NCBI GenBank assembly: GCA_902795355.1
Contig: CADBKZ010000020.1
Span: 1-64,000, forward strand
Direction: 5' to 3'
Source: an uncultured Ruminococcus sp.
GTDB taxonomy: Bacteria > Bacillota > Clostridia > Oscillospirales > CAG-272
Length of the DNA: 64,000 bases
Both the position numbers and the translations under genes were made by a program. Below are positions 16,082 through 24,965 of the stretch, piece by piece; the first letter of the stretch is position 1; the number at the start of each line of letters is the position of its first letter. The notes beneath the pieces are model-generated. The model saw nothing but the letters and a program-made list of their open reading frames with translations. It was not told the DNA's origin and made no database searches.

Positions 16082-17131
16082 ATGGAACCGAACGATTTGC
16101 TTTCCATGAACCCCGCGGAGCTTGCGGACTTTCTGGCGGAACTCGGCGAGCCGCGTTACCGCGCCAAGCAGATGTTTCCGCTTTTGCACCGCGGCGTTTC
16201 GCCCGACGAGATGACCAACCTGCCGAAATCCCTGCGCGAACGCATTGCAAGCGCGGGCGTCTGGCGGTTTCCGGCGGTGCGCCGCAAGCTCGTTTCCGCG
16301 CTGGACGGCACCGTGAAATACCTGTTCGCCCTGTGGGACGGAAACTGCGTGGAAAGCGTGGTGATGCGGTATGAACACGGCAACACGGTTTGCATTTCCT
16401 CGCAGGTCGGGTGCCGCATGGGGTGCCGATTCTGCGCTTCCACCATCGGCGGCCGCGTGCGCAATCTCTCGGCGGGCGAACTGCTCGGGCAGGTCGTCGC
16501 CGCGCAAAAGGACATGGGAGAGCGCATTTCCAACATTGTGCTCATGGGCATCGGCGAGCCGCTTGATAACTACGAAAACGTTCTGAAATTTTTGCGGCTC
16601 GTCAACGACCCCGCTGGCATCAACATCGGCTATCGGCACATTTCGCTTTCCACCTGCGGAATCGTGGAGAACATCGACCGACTGCGCGAGGAAAATCTTC
16701 CCATCACGCTCTCGGTTTCGCTTCACGCGGCCGACGACGAAACGCGATCTGCGATCATGCCGATTAACCGTCGCTGGGGCGTGGAAGAACTTCTTTCGGC
16801 CTGTCGTGCATATTTTCGCGCAACGGGGCGCAGAATTTCTTTTGAATACACGCTGATCGCGGGCAAAAACGACTCGGAAGCGGACGCCGAAAAGCTGGCG
16901 CGCGTACTCAACGCGCATCTGCGGAGCGCGCGCGACACCATGCCGATCCATGTCAATCTGATCCCCGTCAACGAGGTGAAAGAAACCGGATTCCGCCATA
17001 GCGACCGCGCCGCGGTCAAGCGGTTTGCCGCCGTTCTCGAACGCCGCGGCGTCCGCGCAACCGTTCGCCGGACCCTCGGCGCGGACATCAACGCTTCCTG
17101 CGGGCAATTGCGCCGGCAGGAGCAGGAATAA
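16082..17131 (+). CDS. rlmN: Dual-specificity rRNA/tRNA adenine-C2 methyltransferase
   Basis: This 349-residue radical-SAM enzyme methylates C2 of A2503 in 23S rRNA and of A37 in some tRNAs. The iron-sulfur cluster cysteines are C111, C115 and C118 (CRMGCRFC). MGIGEPLDNYENVLKFL and the late SLHAADD and RTLGADINASCGQL segments are characteristic, the last holding the catalytic cysteine. The start is the ATG preceded by AAAGGAGACCGC. It is transcribed with rsmB. In the usual Firmicutes order a PP2C phosphatase and a PASTA kinase follow; here a repeat cluster and a kinase-less PASTA gene follow instead. Confidence 0.96.
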   Translation: MEPNDLLSMNPAELADFLAELGEPRYRAKQMFPLLHRGVSPDEMTNLPKSLRERIASAGVWRFPAVRRKLVSALDGTVKYLFALWDGNCVESVVMRYEHGNTVCISSQVGCRMGCRFCASTIGGRVRNLSAGELLGQVVAAQKDMGERISNIVLMGIGEPLDNYENVLKFLRLVNDPAGINIGYRHISLSTCGIVENIDRLREENLPITLSVSLHAADDETRSAIMPINRRWGVEELLSACRAYFRATGRRISFEYTLIAGKNDSEADAEKLARVLNAHLRSARDTMPIHVNLIPVNEVKETGFRHSDRAAVKRFAAVLERRGVRATVRRTLGADINASCGQLRRQEQE

Positions 17132-17857
17132 GGAAAAACTTTGAGAGACGGCCCCATGGGGAAGAGTTTATGCTACAAGCAGCCGGAGAGGGCTGTTGCG
17201 ACAATCAAAATTCATCCCTCTCTGTTTTGTCGCTTCGCTCCACCCCACCTCGTTATCGGCTTGCCGATTTTCCCGCGGGCGAGGCGAGGTAACAGACAAA
17301 CGGTGGCCTCATCCGCCTCGCAAGCTCGGCACCTTCCCCCAAGGGGAAGGCTCAAGAAACTGCCCGTTGGAAACAAGTCGTTTTTACTTTCTTCCCACTG
17401 TCCGCAAACACCATGAGCCTTCTCCCATCGGAGAAGGTGGCAGACAGAGAGGCGGGCAAGCCTCGATTGTCTGACGGATGAGGCTCTTGACGGACAGTTC
17501 CTTCAAGGCTCCCCCTTGGGGAAGAGTTTATGCTACAAGCAGCCGGAGAGGGCTGTTGCGACAATCAAAATTCATCCCTCTCCGTCTTGCCGCTTCGCGG
17601 CAATCCACCTCGTTATCGGCTTGCCGATTTTCCCGTGGGCGAGGCGAGGTAACAAGCAAATGGAAGTCGCATCCATAAGGCCTTGGCGGTTCTTCCCATT
17701 CTTCCGACATGAGAAGGCTCTTCGTCAGGCTCCTGCGTCGCCTGCCGCGCTTTCGGTAACTGCCCGCTTGAAAAGCGTGGGCGCCGTGTCTCCTGCCGTT
17801 CCTCGGCTCGCAAAAACGCTCGCGCAGTCGCTACATCTTTTTTGGGGGGATTGCGCA
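17132..17857. repeat. Repeat cluster where stp and the kinase domain would be expected
   Basis: No phosphatase or kinase remnant is readable. Two copies of a module, with 62 bp identical at 17161-17222 and 17521-17582, lie 360 bp apart. Modules with GGATGAGG boxes are at about 17300-17355 and 17410-17485. About 150 bp of less repetitive sequence precedes the PASTA gene. Confidence 0.8.
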
Positions 17858-18562
17858 ATGTTCAAAAAATGGTTGTTTGCCCATTTGCTGTTGTTCGCCG
17901 TGGCGTTTGTGACGGCGGATTCGCTCTTCGGCGTCACCGCGCCGCGCGGCGAAACGTTTACCGTTCCCGACCTTTGCGGAATGTCCGAGGCCGACGTTCT
18001 CGCGGACGCGCGGTTGGACGTGACGTCCGAATACCGATATGATGATCGCCCCGCCGGCACCGTTCTTTCGCAGGATCCGCCCGCCGAAACCGCGCGGAAG
18101 CTCGGCGAAAAGAACGACCGGTGCGCCGTTCGCGTGGTGGTCAGCATGGGGCCGGAAACCGCGCCCGTGCCGGATGTGGTGGGTCAGCCCGCGCGGGTGG
18201 CCGCCGCGCGCCTGCGCGAAGCGGGCTTTTTGGTGGAAGAGGTTGCGGTTGCCGGCGGCGCGGCGGGCAATGTGGTTTCCACCGCGCCCGCCGCGGGCGA
18301 GCGGCTGCACGTTGGCGAAACGGTCCGCGTGGCGGTGGCCGAGGGCGACGCCGAAGCGTTCGGAACGGTTCCCGACGTGGTCGGGCTCTCGCGCGACGAA
18401 GCTGTTCTCGCGCTCTTTCTCAAAGGCTATGCCGTTGGGAACGTTACCGAAGCCGAAAGTGCGCAGCCCGCGGGAACGGTTGTTCGGCAGAGCCCCGCCG
18501 CGGGAAGCCCGCTGCCGCCGAAAACCGAGGTTTCGCTTGTGGTTTCGGCCGCGCCGGAATAA
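17858..18562 (+). CDS. Membrane-anchored PASTA-repeat protein without a kinase domain
   Basis: The 234 residues comprise a short N-terminus, a membrane segment or signal anchor (about 4-20) and three PASTA domains (about 36-98, 104-163, 171-231), each opening with VPD(L/V)xG. PASTA domains bind muropeptides or peptidoglycan and normally form the outer part of Ser/Thr kinases (PrkC/Stk) or PBP2x. The position between rlmN and rsgA is exactly where prkC sits in most Firmicutes. The likely reading is the extracellular and transmembrane half of PrkC without its kinase. A ribosome binding site GGGGGGA precedes the ATG by seven bases. It may sense or localise to peptidoglycan; signalling would need a partner. 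Confidence 0.85.
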   Translation: MFKKWLFAHLLLFAVAFVTADSLFGVTAPRGETFTVPDLCGMSEADVLADARLDVTSEYRYDDRPAGTVLSQDPPAETARKLGEKNDRCAVRVVVSMGPETAPVPDVVGQPARVAAARLREAGFLVEEVAVAGGAAGNVVSTAPAAGERLHVGETVRVAVAEGDAEAFGTVPDVVGLSRDEAVLALFLKGYAVGNVTEAESAQPAGTVVRQSPAAGSPLPPKTEVSLVVSAAPE

Positions 18563-18706
18563 TTGCCGCAAAAAGGCGCGTTTTTTGCCGCACGGTATGC
18601 AAATTTTGGCGGTTTCCACGCTTTTCCGGCGTTGGAACGGCCGCTCCCGAAAAAACTTGTTTTTTTACCACACGCACCGCAAATTTTGCTTGAAAAGGAG
18701 AGCTTC
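18563..18706. repeat. Two short dispersed elements between the PASTA gene and rsgA
   Basis: Copies with cores CACGGTATGCAAATTTT (about 18580-18610) and CACACGCACCGCAAATTTT (about 18655-18690) lie in the same orientation. Confidence 0.6.
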
Positions 18707-19705
18707 ATGCCGAACGGATTCGGATATGTTACCAAAGGGGTTGGCGGGCTTTACACCGTTCGCCTGCTGCCGCACGACGCCGCGGACATTCCCAAGCCCT
18801 ACGAACCCCAGCCGCTGGACGGGCAGACCGTTTCGGCGCGCGCGCGGAATTTTCGCCGCGGCGACGGGCTGTTGGTGGGCGACTTTGCGGAAGTGACCTA
18901 CGACGCGTCGTCCTACACGGTCAGGGGCGGCGTTGCGACCCCCGCGCCGGATGGGGCGGGCATTGCGATTGTCCGCGTGCTTCCCCGACGCTCCGCGCTG
19001 ATCCGCCCGCCCATGGCCAACCTCGACCTGCTGTTTGTTACCGTTGCGGCGGCCGCGCCCGCGCCCGACCTTGAAACCGTGGATAAACTGCTCTGCATCG
19101 CCGTTCACAACAAGATCGCGCCGGTGGTCGTCGTCAACAAATGCGACCTTGACCCCGCGGCGGCGGAACGAATTGCGGCGATCTACCGCGCGGCGGGCTT
19201 TCCCGTGTTTTGCACGGTGGGGGCCACGGGCGAAGGGGTCCCCGCGCTGGCGGACTACGTTGCCGAGGCGGTCCCCCGCCGGTTGGCGGCGTTCGCGGGG
19301 GCGTCCGGCGTTGGCAAATCGACCCTGCTCGGCCGCCTGTTCCCCTCGTTGGAGTTCGCAACGGGCGACATCAGCCGCCGCATTTCGCGCGGGAAGAACA
19401 CCACGCGCCATGTGGAGCTTTGCCCGCTTTCCAACGCCCCCGACAGCGGCTACCTTGCCGACACCCCGGGCTTTACGATGCTGGATTTTGACCGGTTTGA
19501 CTTTTTCGGACTTGACGACCTGCCCGCCGCGTTTCCCGAGTTTTCCCCCTACATCGGCTCCTGCCGCTATTCCGACTGCACCCACACCAAAGAGGACGAT
19601 TGCGCGGTGCGCGCCGCCGTTTGCGCGGGGAAGATTCCCCCGTCGCGCCACGAAACCTACTGTTCCCTTTACGCCGTATTAAAGAAAAAGCCGCGTTGGA
19701 AATAA
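18707..19705 (+). CDS. rsgA: Ribosome small-subunit-dependent GTPase A
   Basis: This 332-residue circularly permuted GTPase checks late 30S maturation. An N-terminal OB-fold (to about 115) is followed by the G4 motif NKCD (about 144-147) before the G1 motif GASGVGKST (about 198-206) and G3 DTPG (about 252-255). A C-terminal zinc knuckle starts at CRYSDCTHTKEDDC near 285. All motifs needed for GTP hydrolysis are present. The ATG at 18707 has GAAAAGGAGAG upstream; the longer reading would translate the dispersed repeat. A terminator hairpin overlaps its stop codon. Confidence 0.96.
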   Translation: MPNGFGYVTKGVGGLYTVRLLPHDAADIPKPYEPQPLDGQTVSARARNFRRGDGLLVGDFAEVTYDASSYTVRGGVATPAPDGAGIAIVRVLPRRSALIRPPMANLDLLFVTVAAAAPAPDLETVDKLLCIAVHNKIAPVVVVNKCDLDPAAAERIAAIYRAAGFPVFCTVGATGEGVPALADYVAEAVPRRLAAFAGASGVGKSTLLGRLFPSLEFATGDISRRISRGKNTTRHVELCPLSNAPDSGYLADTPGFTMLDFDRFDFFGLDDLPAAFPEFSPYIGSCRYSDCTHTKEDDCAVRAAVCAGKIPPSRHETYCSLYAVLKKKPRWK

Positions 19706-19717
19706 CGCGGTTTTTTT
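19691..19717 (+). terminator. Terminator overlapping the rsgA stop codon
   Basis: CCGCGTT and AACGCGG form the stem around GGAAAT, followed by seven T. The rsgA stop lies at the base of the 3' arm. Confidence 0.8.
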
Positions 19718-19776
19718 GCGGCGGGGAAGCGCGGAAGGGCCGCTCCCTTTTCGCGGGTTGTCGCCGCGCAAAACAG

Positions 19777-19812
19777 AAAAAATGCGCGCCGAGAAATCGG
19801 CGCGCATTTTTT
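19777..19812. terminator. Bidirectional terminator between rsgA and the CD1247-like gene
   Basis: AAAAAATGCGCGCCGA, a GAAA tetraloop and the exact complement ending in TTTTTT form a symmetric hairpin that can end transcription from both sides. Confidence 0.9.
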
Positions 19813-19834
19813 CGGAGAGAATCTCGGGGAATCG

Positions 19835-20362
19835 TTACTTCCCGTCTTTCTCGTCCTTTTCAATCTTTTTGTAGTCCTCTTCGTCCACGATGCAGCCGAA
19901 TTTTTCGCCGCACGCGGGGCAAACAAGGTTTTCGGGGTCGAGCGTTTCGTCAAAGCAAACGGTCTCGCCGCAGGACGGGCAAACAATTTCGTAATAGTCC
20001 GCGTCGTCGCACCCGTCGCAACCCTCGCAGTTGCCGTCGCAGGCGTCGTCCTCGTCCCATTCTTCATCGTCTTGGTCCTCGTCGTCCTCGTCGCCGTGAA
20101 CGCTGTAATCGGGGTCGGTCAGGTCGTCAAGGCAGTTTTCCACGTCGTTCAGATCGTCGTCCAGCTCTTCGGCGTAGTCGTTCAGCTCTTGCAGGTCGCT
20201 GTCAATCTCTTCAATGTCTTTTTGCACGTCGGAAATCGCCTGCGCCATCTCGTCCACAAGATCGAGCAGGGCGGCAAGAATTTTGCCCTCTTTGGTAGTC
20301 TCGTCCAGCGCGAGTCCCTCGGCCAGACCTTTGATGTAGGATGCTTTTTCGGTCAGATTCAT
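19835..20362 (-). CDS. CD1247-like acidic protein with zinc ribbon
   Basis: The 175-residue protein begins MNLTEKASYIKGLAEGLALD, the conserved N-terminus of the CD1247 family found across Clostridia. The middle (about 45-105) is a highly acidic coiled-coil-like stretch, and a C-terminal zinc ribbon has CPSC at 128-131 and CPAC at 148-151. A second cysteine cluster (C108, C112, C115, C118 in CDGNCEGCDGCDD) sits in the acidic stretch and may bind another metal. The function is unknown. It follows efp by 65 bases, an adjacency I associate with this family in Oscillospirales, and ends at the shared terminator. Confidence 0.85.
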   Translation of the reverse strand: MNLTEKASYIKGLAEGLALDETTKEGKILAALLDLVDEMAQAISDVQKDIEEIDSDLQELNDYAEELDDDLNDVENCLDDLTDPDYSVHGDEDDEDQDDEEWDEDDACDGNCEGCDGCDDADYYEIVCPSCGETVCFDETLDPENLVCPACGEKFGCIVDEEDYKKIEKDEKDGK

Positions 20363-20427
20363 GATTTACACTCCTTTCGGGATGCGGAACGGGGAAGCAT
20401 TGCTGCTCCCCCATTCGCTGTTGCGGA

Positions 20428-20988
20428 TCAAGCGCGGGAGAGATACTCGCCCGTTCTGGTGTCGATTTTGAGCACGTCGCCCTCGTTGATGAACAACGGG
20501 ACCTTGATTTCGGCTCCCGTTTCCAACGTTGCGGGCTTGAGCGTGTTGGTGGCGGTGTTGCCGGCAAAACCAGGGTCGGTTTTGGTTACGGCCAGCTCCA
20601 CGAATGTGGGCGGCTCAATGCCGAACACGTTGCCTTTATAGGAGATGATCTTGCACATCATCTCTTCCTTGACAAAGCGGAAGTTATCGCCGACTTTGTC
20701 GTGCGCAATCAGGGTTTCTTCCCAAGTTTCGGTGTCCATGAAGTGGTAAAGGTCGCCGTCGTCGTAGGAATACTGCATGTCCTTGCGCTCAATGTACGCG
20801 TTCTCGAACTTATCGGTGGGGTTGAACGTCCGCTCGGTTACGGCGCCCGAAATCACGTTTTTAAGTTTGGTGCGGACGAACGCCGCGCCCTTCCCGGGTT
20901 TGACATGCTGAAATTCGATTACTTGCAGAACGTTGCCCTGCCCGTCGTCAAAGGTGATGCCGTTTTTGAAATCGCCTGCTACTACCAT
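20428..20988 (-). CDS. efp: Elongation factor P
   Basis: EF-P (186 residues) enters stalled ribosomes and promotes peptide-bond formation at polyproline stretches. The KPGKG loop carries K33, the counterpart of the lysine that is modified in other bacteria (K32 in Bacillus, where it carries 5-aminopentanol). All three domains are present to the terminal GEYLSRA. I start at 20988: GGAGGAAATT directly precedes this ATG, and the in-frame ATG four codons upstream lies within that ribosome binding site. A promoter with TACAAT is 41 bases upstream. An M16 pair like the one tied to EF-P modification in Bacillus lies at 42998-45629. Confidence 0.96.
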   Translation of the reverse strand: MVVAGDFKNGITFDDGQGNVLQVIEFQHVKPGKGAAFVRTKLKNVISGAVTERTFNPTDKFENAYIERKDMQYSYDDGDLYHFMDTETWEETLIAHDKVGDNFRFVKEEMMCKIISYKGNVFGIEPPTFVELAVTKTDPGFAGNTATNTLKPATLETGAEIKVPLFINEGDVLKIDTRTGEYLSRA

Positions 20989-21027
20989 AATTTCCTCCAA
21001 AACAGAAAACTTTTTTTCTTACAGTTT

Positions 21028-21056
21028 ATTGTACACGATTTTCGTGTTTTTTTCAA
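21028..21056 (-). promoter_or_regulatory. Promoter for efp
   Basis: Minus-strand -35 TTGAAA (21051-21056), 17-bp spacer, -10 TACAAT (21028-21033) preceded by GTG. Confidence 0.8.
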
Positions 21057-21115
21057 GGGGTTTTCGCGATATTTTTTGATTTTTTTCAAAAAATCCGGTT
21101 TTTTTCGCCTGTTTT

Positions 21116-21736
21116 TCAGGTTTCGGGGTCAAGATACTTCCAATACGCTTTGAGATAGACGATGCCGGAGACCAACGTCAGAACGATGGCGACCGCCGCC
21201 GTGACGTAGGTCAGCGCGTAAAAACCGTAAAACGACTGCTCGCGGAACGACGGCGCGGCGCGGCCGATCAGGTCGTGCGCCACCGGCTCGCAAAGGCCGA
21301 GGATGATGCAGGCCATCTGCATAACGGTTTTCACCTTGCCGAGCATGTTGGCAGGGACCACCACGCCCGATTTGGACGCGACCAGTCGGATGGACGCCAC
21401 CGCGAGCTCGCGGAAGATCGTTACAATCAGCATGGCCATGAACACCCAGAACAGCCATGCGTTCCCCTCGCGGAACCCGCGGCAGACCAGCCCGAACACC
21501 GCCGCGATGACCATAAACTTATCGGCCAGCGGGTCCAAAAACTTGCCAAAATCGGTAATCAGGTTGTACATCCGCGCGATCTTGCCGTCGAACAGGTCGG
21601 TCAGCGACGCCGCCGAGAAAATCACCAACGCCGCCGCGTTTGCCCAGATGGAGTACGGCAGAATCGTGAACGCCAGAATGAACGGCACCAGAATCAGCCG
21701 CGCCACCGTTAACTTGTTGGGAAGATTGAGTTTCAT
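21116..21736 (-). CDS. pgsA: CDP-diacylglycerol-glycerol-3-phosphate phosphatidyltransferase
   Basis: This 206-residue integral membrane enzyme makes phosphatidylglycerol phosphate, the first committed step of PG synthesis. The CDP-alcohol phosphotransferase motif is complete, with D47, D50, G51, A54-R55, G64, D68 and D72. About six hydrophobic segments fit the fold. The start at 21736 has AAAGGAAC upstream and gives the typical MKLNLPNKLTVARLILVPF beginning; a longer frame begins in repeat-adjacent sequence. rimO lies upstream but is separated by a repeat cluster of about 650 bp. Confidence 0.94.
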   Translation of the reverse strand: MKLNLPNKLTVARLILVPFILAFTILPYSIWANAAALVIFSAASLTDLFDGKIARMYNLITDFGKFLDPLADKFMVIAAVFGLVCRGFREGNAWLFWVFMAMLIVTIFRELAVASIRLVASKSGVVVPANMLGKVKTVMQMACIILGLCEPVAHDLIGRAAPSFREQSFYGFYALTYVTAAVAIVLTLVSGIVYLKAYWKYLDPET

Positions 21737-21841
21737 AAAAAGTTCCTTTCTTGCAAAAAGCATGAGTGGTTGAAAATGGCCTGTGTTTGGAATCATCATT
21801 TCCCGTTGCCCGCGAACGCCGCGAGGCTTGCAATTTTGCAA

Positions 21842-22495
21842 GTCAAAAGCGCGGCTGCTTGTAGCCTTCCCCAGCGGGGAATGGTGTCAAAGTCGCAAGC
21901 GACTTATGGATGAGGAGAGCAAGTTTTAGCAGATAAAAGTGATTGTTTGTAAATCAAAAAGCAAATAAATAGCAAGAATAAGGGAAGAAAAGTATCATGT
22001 TTCTCTCCTCATCCGCCTCGCAAGTTCGGCGCCTTCCCCTTGGGGGAAGGTGGCCGCGAAGCGGCCGGATGAGGCTTTCGCTTGTTTGTTTCTTCGCCTC
22101 GCCCTTTGGGAGAGGTGGCAGGCGAACCTGTGAGCCTGACGGAGAGGGTTTATATTGCAAAAACATTCAACCGCCCTCTCACTCGCTTCGCGAGAGCTCC
22201 CCCCGAGGGGGAGCCTTGAAGTAACTGCCCATTGGAAAGCCTCATCCGTCAGACAATCGAGGCTTTCCCGCCTCTCTGTCTGCCACCTTCTCCAACGGGA
22301 GAAGGCTTCAAATAACTGTCTGCCGGAAATAACCATTTTTTGCTATTTTCCCTCTGTCCGCAAACGCCGTAAGCCTTCCCCGCTTGGGTTGGTTCAAAGT
22401 AGTAACCGGCAAATGGCAAAGTTCGGGGCAGAATTGGCCGATCGCGTTTCGCGGTGGTTCTTTTGGAAGAGGGTGGGGTTTGCATTCTTTTGTTT
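21842..22495. repeat. Repeat cluster between rimO and pgsA
   Basis: No gene is supported. It contains a module with an AGTCGC/GCGACT hairpin (about 21860-21915), an AT-rich MITE-like element (21908-22014), two back-to-back modules sharing one central palindrome (about 22005-22075), a GAGAGGG module (22090-22220), a module with the AGACAG/CTGTCT cassette (22240-22310) and about 100 bp of unique sequence before the rimO stop. Confidence 0.85.
21908..22014. mobile_element. AT-rich MITE-like element, copy 2 (inverted)
   Basis: Bounded by GGATGAGGAGAG and CTCTCCTCATCC. The interior is the reverse complement of the 5301-5416 copy, with small indels. Confidence 0.7.
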
Positions 22496-23839
22496 TTATT
22501 CTTTCACCAAAACTCCATATAAATCGTAATCCACGACTTCGCGGACCTTGACGCGGACGAACGTTCCCGCGGGGACGCGGGCATCGGATTTGAAATAAAC
22601 TTTTCCGTCAATTTCGGGGGCGTCGGCGGCGGAACGGCCGAAATAAACCTCGGCAACGGGGTCGTAATCCTCGCAGAGGACTTCGACGATCTGCCCGACC
22701 TTTTCGCGGTTGAGCGATTCGTTGATTTCAGTTTGCTCGCGCATCAGAATATCAAGGCGGTCCTGCTTGGTTTGCTCGTCGATCTGGTCGGGAAAATCGT
22801 AGGCGGGGGTGCCCTCTTCGCGCGAATAGGCGAACGCGCCGGCGTGGTCGAATTTCTGCTCCTTTACGAACGTGCAGAGCGCTTCAAAATCCTCTTCGGT
22901 TTCGCCCGGGAACCCGACGATGAAAGTGGTCCGGATCACGACGGACGGAATTTCGCGGCGGAGCTTGGCAAGAACCTCGCGGATCATGTTGGAGTCGCCG
23001 TGGCGGTTCATGCGGCGCAGGACGCGGTCGCTGATGTGTTGGAGCGGCAGGTCGATGTATTTAAGCACGCGGGGGTTATCGCGGATCTCGGCAATCAGGT
23101 TGTCGGTGATCTTATCGGGGTAGCAATAGAGCAGGCGGATCCAAGGGATGGACGTTTCCGCGGTGATGCGGCGGATCAGCTCGGCGAGCGAATAGGAGCC
23201 GTAGAGGTCTTGCCCGTAGCGGGTGATGTCCTGCGCGATCAGCGTCAGCTCTTTCACGCCGAGCGACTCCATTTGCCGCGCCTCGGCCACCAGCTCTTCC
23301 ATGGGGCGGGAGCGGAACCTGCCGCGGATGGACGGAATGGCGCAATAGGTGCAGCGGTTGTCGCAGCCCTCGGCAATTTTCAGGTAGGCGGCAAAATCGG
23401 GCGTGGTCAGAATACGGTCGCCGCCAAGGGCCACGGCGTCGCGGTCGTCGTGCGAATAGAACTTGGCTTTGGAGCCTTTTTTCTTTTTCACGGTCACGGA
23501 CTCAACCGCTTCCACGATATGGTGGATGCTCCCAACGCCCAGCACCGCGTCCACCTCGGGAAGCTCCTTGAAAATTTCCTCGCCGTACCGCTCGGCAAGG
23601 CAGCCGGTTACGATAATGGCTTTGAGTTTGTGGTGCTTTTTGAGCCATGCCACGTCGAGGATGTTGTCGATCGCTTCCTTTTTCGCGCTCTCGATGAACG
23701 CGCAGGTGTTGACGATTACCACATCGGCCTCGGTTTCCTCGGGCGTAATTTCGTAGCCCGCTTCGAGGACTTCATGGAGCATCACCTCGGTGTCCAGCTG
23801 GTTTTTGGGGCAACCGAGCGAAATAAATCCGACTTTCAT
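22496..23839 (-). CDS. rimO: Ribosomal protein S12 methylthiotransferase
   Basis: This 447-residue radical-SAM methylthiotransferase adds a methylthio group to the conserved aspartate of ribosomal protein S12. The N-terminal UPF0004 domain has its three cluster cysteines C10, C46 and C80. The radical-SAM cluster is C159, C163 and C166 (CDNRCTYC). The C-terminal TRAM domain ends with VVDYDLYGVLV. The start MKVGFISLGCPKNQLDTE is typical of RimO rather than MiaB. It lies 207 bases downstream of ymdB. Confidence 0.96.
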   Translation of the reverse strand: MKVGFISLGCPKNQLDTEVMLHEVLEAGYEITPEETEADVVIVNTCAFIESAKKEAIDNILDVAWLKKHHKLKAIIVTGCLAERYGEEIFKELPEVDAVLGVGSIHHIVEAVESVTVKKKKGSKAKFYSHDDRDAVALGGDRILTTPDFAAYLKIAEGCDNRCTYCAIPSIRGRFRSRPMEELVAEARQMESLGVKELTLIAQDITRYGQDLYGSYSLAELIRRITAETSIPWIRLLYCYPDKITDNLIAEIRDNPRVLKYIDLPLQHISDRVLRRMNRHGDSNMIREVLAKLRREIPSVVIRTTFIVGFPGETEEDFEALCTFVKEQKFDHAGAFAYSREEGTPAYDFPDQIDEQTKQDRLDILMREQTEINESLNREKVGQIVEVLCEDYDPVAEVYFGRSAADAPEIDGKVYFKSDARVPAGTFVRVKVREVVDYDLYGVLVKE

Positions 23840-24046
23840 GAAACGGTTCGATTCCTTTCGGGATAGCGTTTGCGTTTGTATTGGTACTTGCGTTTGCGGC
23901 TCCGTTTGCCGCGGCGGCGGGCGCGACGTCCGGCAAAAACCGCTTCGCGTTCCGCGCTTTTTCTATTTTACCATATTTTTGCCTGATTTACAAGAGGCGG
24001 CGGGAAATTCCCGCGTGTTTTTTCGCGCCTCGGCGCGCGGCGGGGG

Positions 24047-24799
24047 TCAGAACACGATGCGGCGCGGGGCGTTGCCGTCCGAAAACAGCGTGGCGTTCGC
24101 GCGGACGGGGCCTTGCGACGTGGAGAACCGAACGGGCATCAGCGAGCGGAATTTTTCCAGCACCGCCTCGGTGGAAACGCCGAGAACGCCGTCGGTCGGA
24201 CCCGTCATGCCAAGGTCGGTCTGGTAGGCCGTTCCGCGCGGCAGGCGGCATTCGTCCGCTGTTGCGACATGCGTGTGCGTGCCGAACACAATGTCGATCT
24301 TCCCGTCAAAATACCGCGCGATGGCGAGCTTTTCGGAAGTGGCCTCGGCATGAACGTCGAGCAGGGAAACGTCGTAGTTTCCGGCCTCGCGGCGCAGAAT
24401 GCTCTCCACCGTTCCGAACGGGTCGGCATACGCTTCCATGAACACCCGACCGCAAACGTTCATGCACAGCACGCGGCAGCCGTTGGCGGGCTGGACGGTG
24501 TAGCCCATTCCCGGGGCCTGCGGCGGGAAGTTGGCGGGGCGAATAATGCGGGGTTCGCTTTCCAGCACGGGGTAAAGGTCGCGCTGGCCGTAGGTGTGGT
24601 TGCCGAGGGTGACGACATCCACGCCCGCGGCAAGCAGGCGCGCGGCCTGATTGGCGTTCAGCCCGCGGATTTCCGCCGCGTTCTCGCCGTTCGCCACCAC
24701 AAAATCCACCGCGTGCGCCCGCCGCACGCCCCAAAGCGTTTGTTCGAGATACGCGACCGCGCGGTCGCCCACCACGTCTCCGATTGCCAGAATGTTCAT
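24047..24799 (-). CDS. ymdB: YmdB-family metallophosphoesterase (TIGR00282)
   Basis: This 250-residue calcineurin-like protein has the full metal-binding set: D8 in IGDVVGD, N37 and E39-N40 in ANGEN, N and H in LGNHTYG, the LLDVHAEATSEK segment and GTHTHV. Bacillus YmdB is a phosphodiesterase that can act on 2',3'-cyclic nucleotides and influences biofilm genes. In Firmicutes it usually sits near rny and recA; here it lies between an acyl-ACP thioesterase and rimO. The start is ATG with AAAGGGCAGCT upstream. Confidence 0.93.
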   Translation of the reverse strand: MNILAIGDVVGDRAVAYLEQTLWGVRRAHAVDFVVANGENAAEIRGLNANQAARLLAAGVDVVTLGNHTYGQRDLYPVLESEPRIIRPANFPPQAPGMGYTVQPANGCRVLCMNVCGRVFMEAYADPFGTVESILRREAGNYDVSLLDVHAEATSEKLAIARYFDGKIDIVFGTHTHVATADECRLPRGTAYQTDLGMTGPTDGVLGVSTEAVLEKFRSLMPVRFSTSQGPVRANATLFSDGNAPRRIVF

Positions 24800-24965
24800 A
24801 GCTGCCCTTTCTATGCGGGGGCTTCCCGCGGGTTGGTATGGTCAGAATCTGTGTTTTTGCGCACACGGTACGCAAATTTTGTTTTTTCGTTTGTTTTTGC
24901 GCGGCATTGCCTGCGCTTTGCGGAATTTTCACACCGTATGTGCGAAAATCGCGTTTTTCAGCGGA
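24800..24965. repeat. Two short dispersed elements in inverted arrangement
   Basis: A forward copy with TTTTTGCGCACACGGTACGC (about 24855-24885) and a diverged reverse copy (about 24925-24960, containing CACACCGTATGTGCG) face each other upstream of ymdB. Confidence 0.55.

Noticed and set aside
17516..17857. N-terminal kinase remnant fused to the PASTA protein
   Set aside because: The open frame upstream of the PASTA start encodes repeat-module sequence and shows no kinase motif such as a glycine loop, HRD or DFG.
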